In this document: piece by piece, positions 59,658 through 64,000 of the stretch
How positions within the stretch are numbered: position 1 is the stretch's first letter
Layout: each line of letters begins with the position of its first letter
Origin: Blastomussa wellsi
Lineage: Eukaryota > Cnidaria > Anthozoa > Scleractinia > Plerogyridae
Assembly (NCBI GenBank): GCA_947652115.1
Contig: OX393564.1
Span: 15,906,824-15,970,823, forward strand
Direction: 5' to 3'
DNA length: 64,000 nucleotides
Position numbers and translations under genes: made by a program
The notes under the pieces: generated by a model
Database searches by the model: none
Told to the model about the DNA's origin: nothing
Seen by the model: only the letters and a program-made list of their open reading frames with translations

Positions 59658-60212
59658 TATGGCGTTATATCCCCGCCAAAATTCGACTTTCACTTACGAT
59701 GTTCAGTTCACATTTTTTTTTTTTTTAATTTGTTGCCCTCGATTCGACATTAAAGTTTCACAATGCGACATTGAAGTTTCACGATCCAACCTTAGTCTTT
59801 GACAGTGCAACATTCGAGTTTCACAATGCGACATTGAAGTTTGAAAATGCGACTATGTTTGTTCAAGCGACATTCCCGTCACGCATTTTCTATTTCACGC
59901 ATACCATCCGACATGCTCACTTGTCATTTTATGCTTGTTTCAACATGCTTGGTTGTCATTTTATGTTTATTTCAACATGCTTGGTTGTCATTTTATGCTT
60001 GTTTCAACATGCTTGGTTGTCATTTTATGCTTGTTTCAACATGCTTGGTTGTCATTTTATGTTTGTTTCAACATGCTTGGTTGTCATTTTATGCTTGTTT
60101 CAACATGCTTGGTTTTCATTTTATGCTTGTTTCACGTTTTAACTTCCGACACGCTTCAATAATCAACCTTTAAAAGAGAACCCGCTGTACTAATGCGGGC
60201 GCAAACCAATAT
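59658..60212 (+). mobile_element. Large foldback structure, left arm
   Basis: This 555-bp arm is the inverse of 62176-62609. Shared landmarks are ATGGCGTTATATCCCCGCCA, the GCGACATTGAAGTTTCAC-type repeats, CACGCATACCATCCGACATG and CCCGCTGTACTAATGCGGGC. The arm contains a 32-bp minisatellite. Long arms with internal tandem repeats resemble Foldback/Galileo-type DNA transposons. Confidence 0.75.
59941..60132. repeat. 32-bp minisatellite inside the foldback arm
   Basis: Six copies at exact 32-bp spacing (59941, 59973, 60005, 60037, 60069, 60101) of CAACATGCTTGGTTGTCATT plus TTATGCTTGTTT. Since 32 is not a multiple of 3, all three frames stay open, giving spurious repetitive peptides. The right arm has only about two or three units. 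Confidence 0.9.
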
Positions 60213-62175
60213 GGCGGAAAACGATCGTGAGTTCCTTGCCAGCGTCAAGCTCACATCCATATCCTTAGAAAACATAACAGATCCATTTGAGAGCGACGGA
60301 GTTGTCTTAAGAATGGACCATCTTACGCGCACGCTTGTGAACCAAATCACAAATCATCCGACAGCTTGGAGAAGCTTGCAACGAGCTAATTCCTCCCAAC
60401 TAGTTCTTCCACAAGCTCGCACTGATTACCTAAAGAGAAGTTTTTCATACCGTGGAAATACCGTGTATATATCAATGTAAATCCCGCTTTGGGGGGGGGG
60501 GGGGAGGGTGGGGGGAGTGCGGGAATAGGTGAGGGATTTGACAGTTGTTGTTGACCGTTTTAATGGCCTTTCTAGCAACATCTTATTGACTTTTAGTGAC
60601 TCTTTTCACCATCTGCAATTGCCCTGGGGCCAGGCATTTGAACAAAAAATGTCAGCTCAGTTCAAATCCTCCACCTATGCCCGCATTGCCCCCCCTCCCC
60701 CCCACGGGGTTTACATTAATAGGTGCATAACACCTGCAATAAGCGAGGCTCATTTAAGATCTGTCGATGGAGAGGCTGCCGCATTTAATTCCCAAGTATA
60801 CAATCACCTGACCTGAAAATTACAGAATATTAACTAGAATAACCATGTGGCTCGAAAGGTCACCTTCAAAAACTGAGAAGCAAAATTTAACTAAACCTAC
60901 TCTAGCAAGTGTACATGTACCTGACATATTACATATTGGGAACACTGAGAACTGAAAAATAAGGAATTCAAACCCCAAAATTCTTCAAACCTCCCTGTAG
61001 CTTTAAATCAGCAGTACACGTTACCTTTGTAACCTTACATCACAACAGATATGCTCGTTTGAGCAAAAATGTGAAGGTTCTCAAACGTTTCTTGTTTCGA
61101 TGGACGTAACGAGCCTGCATACAAACATATCACAAGAAGAAGGCATCAAAACAGCATGCGACTTGAAATTTTAGCCACTGCAAAAAAGGTGCAGTCTTGG
61201 AGTATGATTTACAGTAATAATTAATTTGGTACTGCCACTTGTACACAAGATCAGTTTAAAAAAAGTGTTAACCAGTGCCAGGCATATTACTGCAACTATA
61301 TATTAATACATGTATAACTTTTAACTCTAGTGCTTCCAGATGTGAATGCCATAATAACAAACACTAAGTATCAGGCTTTTGGCACTGGACTCGCACTTTT
61401 CGACTAGATCTCACACAATCACACCCTTTGGACAAAATATCACTCTTTAAAAATACTACCACTTGCGGTAAAAAAAATTGTTTCATGCATACTTTCTTGA
61501 AGACGAGTACCAATCATCAAATATGGAATTATAACAAGCTCCATACTTGATGTTTTGCTTCTCCAAAGGTTTTGGTGAGTAAACTTGATGGTTTAAAACC
61601 AACAAATGCTTGCCCCGAATGAAGGAAATCGCTTCTCTGCAACATCATTTTTTAAAAAATTTGTCTGGGGGAGCATGCCCCCAGAACCCCCTAGAAATTC
61701 GGACCTTTCGGCCTCACTGTTGACATCAATTGAATGTTTAATTCTATAGCAACCAGAAACATTGTCATATATGCAATAACTATGTAACAAATATCATATT
61801 AGAAAGTGTGGTATTCATAATTCGTACTTATTAAAAGCTCTTGGGATTTTTATCATTACAGGGATTTGAGAAAATCAACTATTTTGATTTTCTGTTCATT
61901 GGTTTGTTCCCTCTCTACCATTTTATATTTCAGTTGGAGGGGTGGGGAGGGGGGGGGGGGTATTGAAATGCTTCTCTTATGAAATAGGGAGACCTGAAAT
62001 AATTTAGTTTTTCAAAGGGGGTATTGAAAAATAAAGGAAAATTTGTTAATTTCAAACCCATCGCCCCCCTCCCATAAATAATGAACGGTCCCTTAACTTA
62101 GTGAACAATTTATAAGAAATTGGTTCTCAAGACCATTAAACTAGTTTTACAGTAAATTGTTTTGAGCTATGCAGA
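60213..62175. other. Interior of the foldback structure with an RT fragment
   Basis: On the + strand at about 60205-60480 a short frame begins MAENDREFLASVKL and ends LPQARTDYLKRSFSYRGNT. That last part resembles the C-terminus of CR1/jockey-type reverse transcriptase proteins. Poly-G/poly-C runs occur at 60489-60503, 60691-60703 and 61940-61960. No transposase is recognisable. Confidence 0.4.
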
Positions 62176-62609
62176 ATATTGGTTTGCGCCCGCATTAGTA
62201 CAGCGGGTTCTCTTTTAAAGGGTTGATTATTGAAGCGTGTCGGAAGTTAAAAGGTGAAACAAGCATAAAATGAAAACCAAGCATGTTGAAACAAGCATAA
62301 AATGACAATCAAGCATATTGAAACAAGCATGAAATGACAAGTGAGCATGTCGGATGGTATGCGTGAAATAGAAAATGCGTGACGGAAATGTCGCTTGAAC
62401 AAACATAGTCGCATTTCAAACTTCAATGTCGCATTGCGAAACTCGAATGTTGCACTACCAAAGACTAAAGTTGGATCGTGAAACTCCAATGTCGCATTGT
62501 GAAACTTTAATGTCGAATCGAGGGCAACAAATTAAAAAAAAAAACATAAAATGTGAACTGAACATCGAAAGTGAAAGTCGAATTTTGGCGGGGATATAAC
62601 GCCATACAT
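62176..62609 (-). mobile_element. Large foldback structure, right arm
   Basis: Inverse copy of 59658-60212, shorter because it has fewer 32-bp units. The inner end is ATATTGGTTTGCGCCCGCAT and the outer end GGGGATATAACGCCATACAT. Confidence 0.75.
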
Positions 62610-63850
62610 TTGTGCGCATGCCAACCTGGCATGCCTTCATTCCGTAAATGCATTTTGGAGAAATTTGAAGCATATTTAGACTATAGGTGGTTTTCACTAG
62701 TCACGCAATCAAAAACTAAATTCGAAATAAATCAGCTACAGAAGCTAAGAACTTTAGATAGTGTAGATGATAAATAAATAAACAATTTCTCCAAGTTTCA
62801 GGTCTGTGAGGTGCACCGCTCGCGAGTTATTTGCCGAAACGTTCCACGCAAATTTACAAAGCTCAGTATTGAGACGCCATATTTGTGTCCTTCCGAGGGG
62901 CACAGATATGGCCGCCGAGATGCACGCGAAACCATCTGGAATTCAGTTTTACCATGACAGCGACTACTGTTGGTTCTTGAGGTATTGTACTTCCACATAC
63001 ACACCACTTATTATTATCTGAAATGTTATAACTGCTCAAAATAGAAAGGATAGGCTTTTTCCAAACAAAATAGCTTTGTCGCGGCACCCTGCTTGATGTC
63101 ACATACGGCGAAGAACTCAAATATTCAAGATGCTCTGTTTTTAAAACGAAGGACACTGTCGAGCTGAAAATTGGCGAAAAGATATATTTTTAGTTCACCT
63201 TACACCTAGTAGCAACGAAAACTTAGTAGGCCTAGCGAATTTTGATTTCAGAATTTTATGACGTCACATGAAAACCAAGAATATCAAAATGTCTAAAAAA
63301 CACGTTTTTTTTTCAAAAATCTCCTGAAGTCAATGGGTTAAGCGATTTTCACATTATCGAACAAATTCGCAGATCTTCGACACAGAATTTAGCAGACTTT
63401 TCTTTTCCTATTTTTCTCCTTCCCATCATCCCCTGCTCGCGCTCCCCGGCTCGGTCGCCATCCGCCTCCTAAGTCAGCTGTCAAAACCACTGCAGTTAAT
63501 TGGCTTTAATTTCGTGATTCGGATTTCCACTAGGCGCGAAAAATGTCTGCAGAATAATTCGTTGGACACGCAACGACTATATTTAGAAAACTTCCTCGCG
63601 TATTAAAATGAAAATTTATTTGGAAGAAGGTTGAACTGGTGTTCGCGGGGTTATTTCAGTAACTAAAACGAATTATTTCTATAGCAACATTCGAGTGGGT
63701 TTATAACGCGGGCGATTAACGTATTTTTAATTTACCGGTAAAAACCTTTGAAATTATTTGAAAAACCCGTTGGGCTAAACACCAAAACATCTCCACGAAA
63801 ACAAATTACGCATCTTGTAAGCGTTTAAAAACGCTCTCAGTGCTCGGCAG
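62610..63850. other. Intergenic, nothing recognised
   Basis: No supported gene. The open frames on both strands at 62798-63156 overlap and match nothing known. Confidence 0.4.
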
Positions 63851-63918
63851 GGTTTCAGCTAGCCTGCGTGCAGCCGTCTATTATTCCTTAGACGGCTGCA
63901 CGCAGGCTAGGTTTCAGC
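63851..63918. mobile_element. 50-bp Mutator-like mini-element with 9-bp target duplication
   Basis: GGTTTCAGC flanks the element on both sides (63851-63859 and 63910-63918). The insert (63860-63909) consists only of perfect 21-bp inverted repeats, starting TAGCCTGCGTGCAGCCGTC, around an 8-nt loop. A 9-bp target duplication is typical of Mutator-like elements. The same 26-nt end sequence is found within the RecQ remnant at about 41256-41281. Confidence 0.75.
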
Positions 63919-64000
63919 TAAATCGTTACAATCGTTCCCAACTTGTAAACATACTTTGTCTCGACCGGAAGCCTCATTTAAACAAGACAGCCGATGAGAA

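Noticed and set aside
59771..60173. Overlapping repetitive frames (Phe/Leu/Cys/His-rich)
   Set aside because: Produced by the 32-bp minisatellite, which leaves all three frames open. No coding evidence.

Overview
The window is AT-rich animal DNA, most likely from a cnidarian and probably a reef-building (scleractinian) coral. It has spliced genes with short signal-peptide exons and GT-AG introns, AATAAA sites, a nuclear tRNA gene, and many decayed transposons (Penelope-like, non-LTR, THAP/P-type, SINEs, foldback elements). No identity search was possible, so the host assignment is inference. It rests mainly on the gene content: a cluster of secreted, extremely acidic, low-complexity proteins like those of the coral skeletal organic matrix.

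I find six intact genes of this kind. I name them A to F; these are not official symbols. Genes A (5794-8401), B (18818-20586), C (29359-30462) and D (34624-38044) lie on the + strand. Genes E (44189-46805) and F (51830-54743) lie on the - strand. Each begins with one short exon of about 22-30 residues that encodes almost only a signal peptide of the form M-x-S-[KR]-...-LC-L. An intron, phase 1 in five of the six genes, then leads to one or more acidic exons. A is Ser/Gly/Asp/Glu/Asn-rich, B is close to poly-aspartate, C is Asn/Asp-rich with Lys/Arg, D is short and Asp/Glu/Pro-rich, and E and F are Glu/Pro/Thr repeats, F ending in a poly-glutamate run. A, B and C share a related hydrophobic C-terminal tail, a candidate membrane or GPI anchor. 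D, E and F lack it. C, E and F share a TATAAATTG box about 60-70 bp before the ATG, and E and F also share a CCAAT box. A seventh, degraded acidic gene lies at 15975-17482.

Between these genes the DNA is mostly mobile-element debris and repeats: a tRNA-derived SINE (3465-3740) and a SINE cluster (49612-51105); an OB-fold/RPA-like gene remnant (12405-13253); a three-copy 180-193 bp tandem array (13600-14190); several foldback or MITE-like hairpins; two copies of a Penelope-like element 3' end (22711-23177 and 42620-43326); a THAP-domain inverted-repeat element (38829-39765); a RecQ-like helicase remnant (41088-41590); a non-LTR retrotransposon tail (55820-56850); a large foldback structure (59658-62609) whose arm holds a 32-bp minisatellite; and a 50-bp Mutator-like mini-element with a 9-bp target duplication (63851-63918). 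A complete tRNA-Leu(AAG) gene is at 11990-12071.

Functionally, the six genes look like one locus that arose by tandem duplication. The secretion signal was kept while the mature part diversified by expansion of short codon repeats. Secreted polyanionic proteins of this kind are known to bind calcium and carbonate mineral surfaces, so extracellular Ca2+ binding and biomineralisation are the leading inference. Nothing in the DNA alone proves it.
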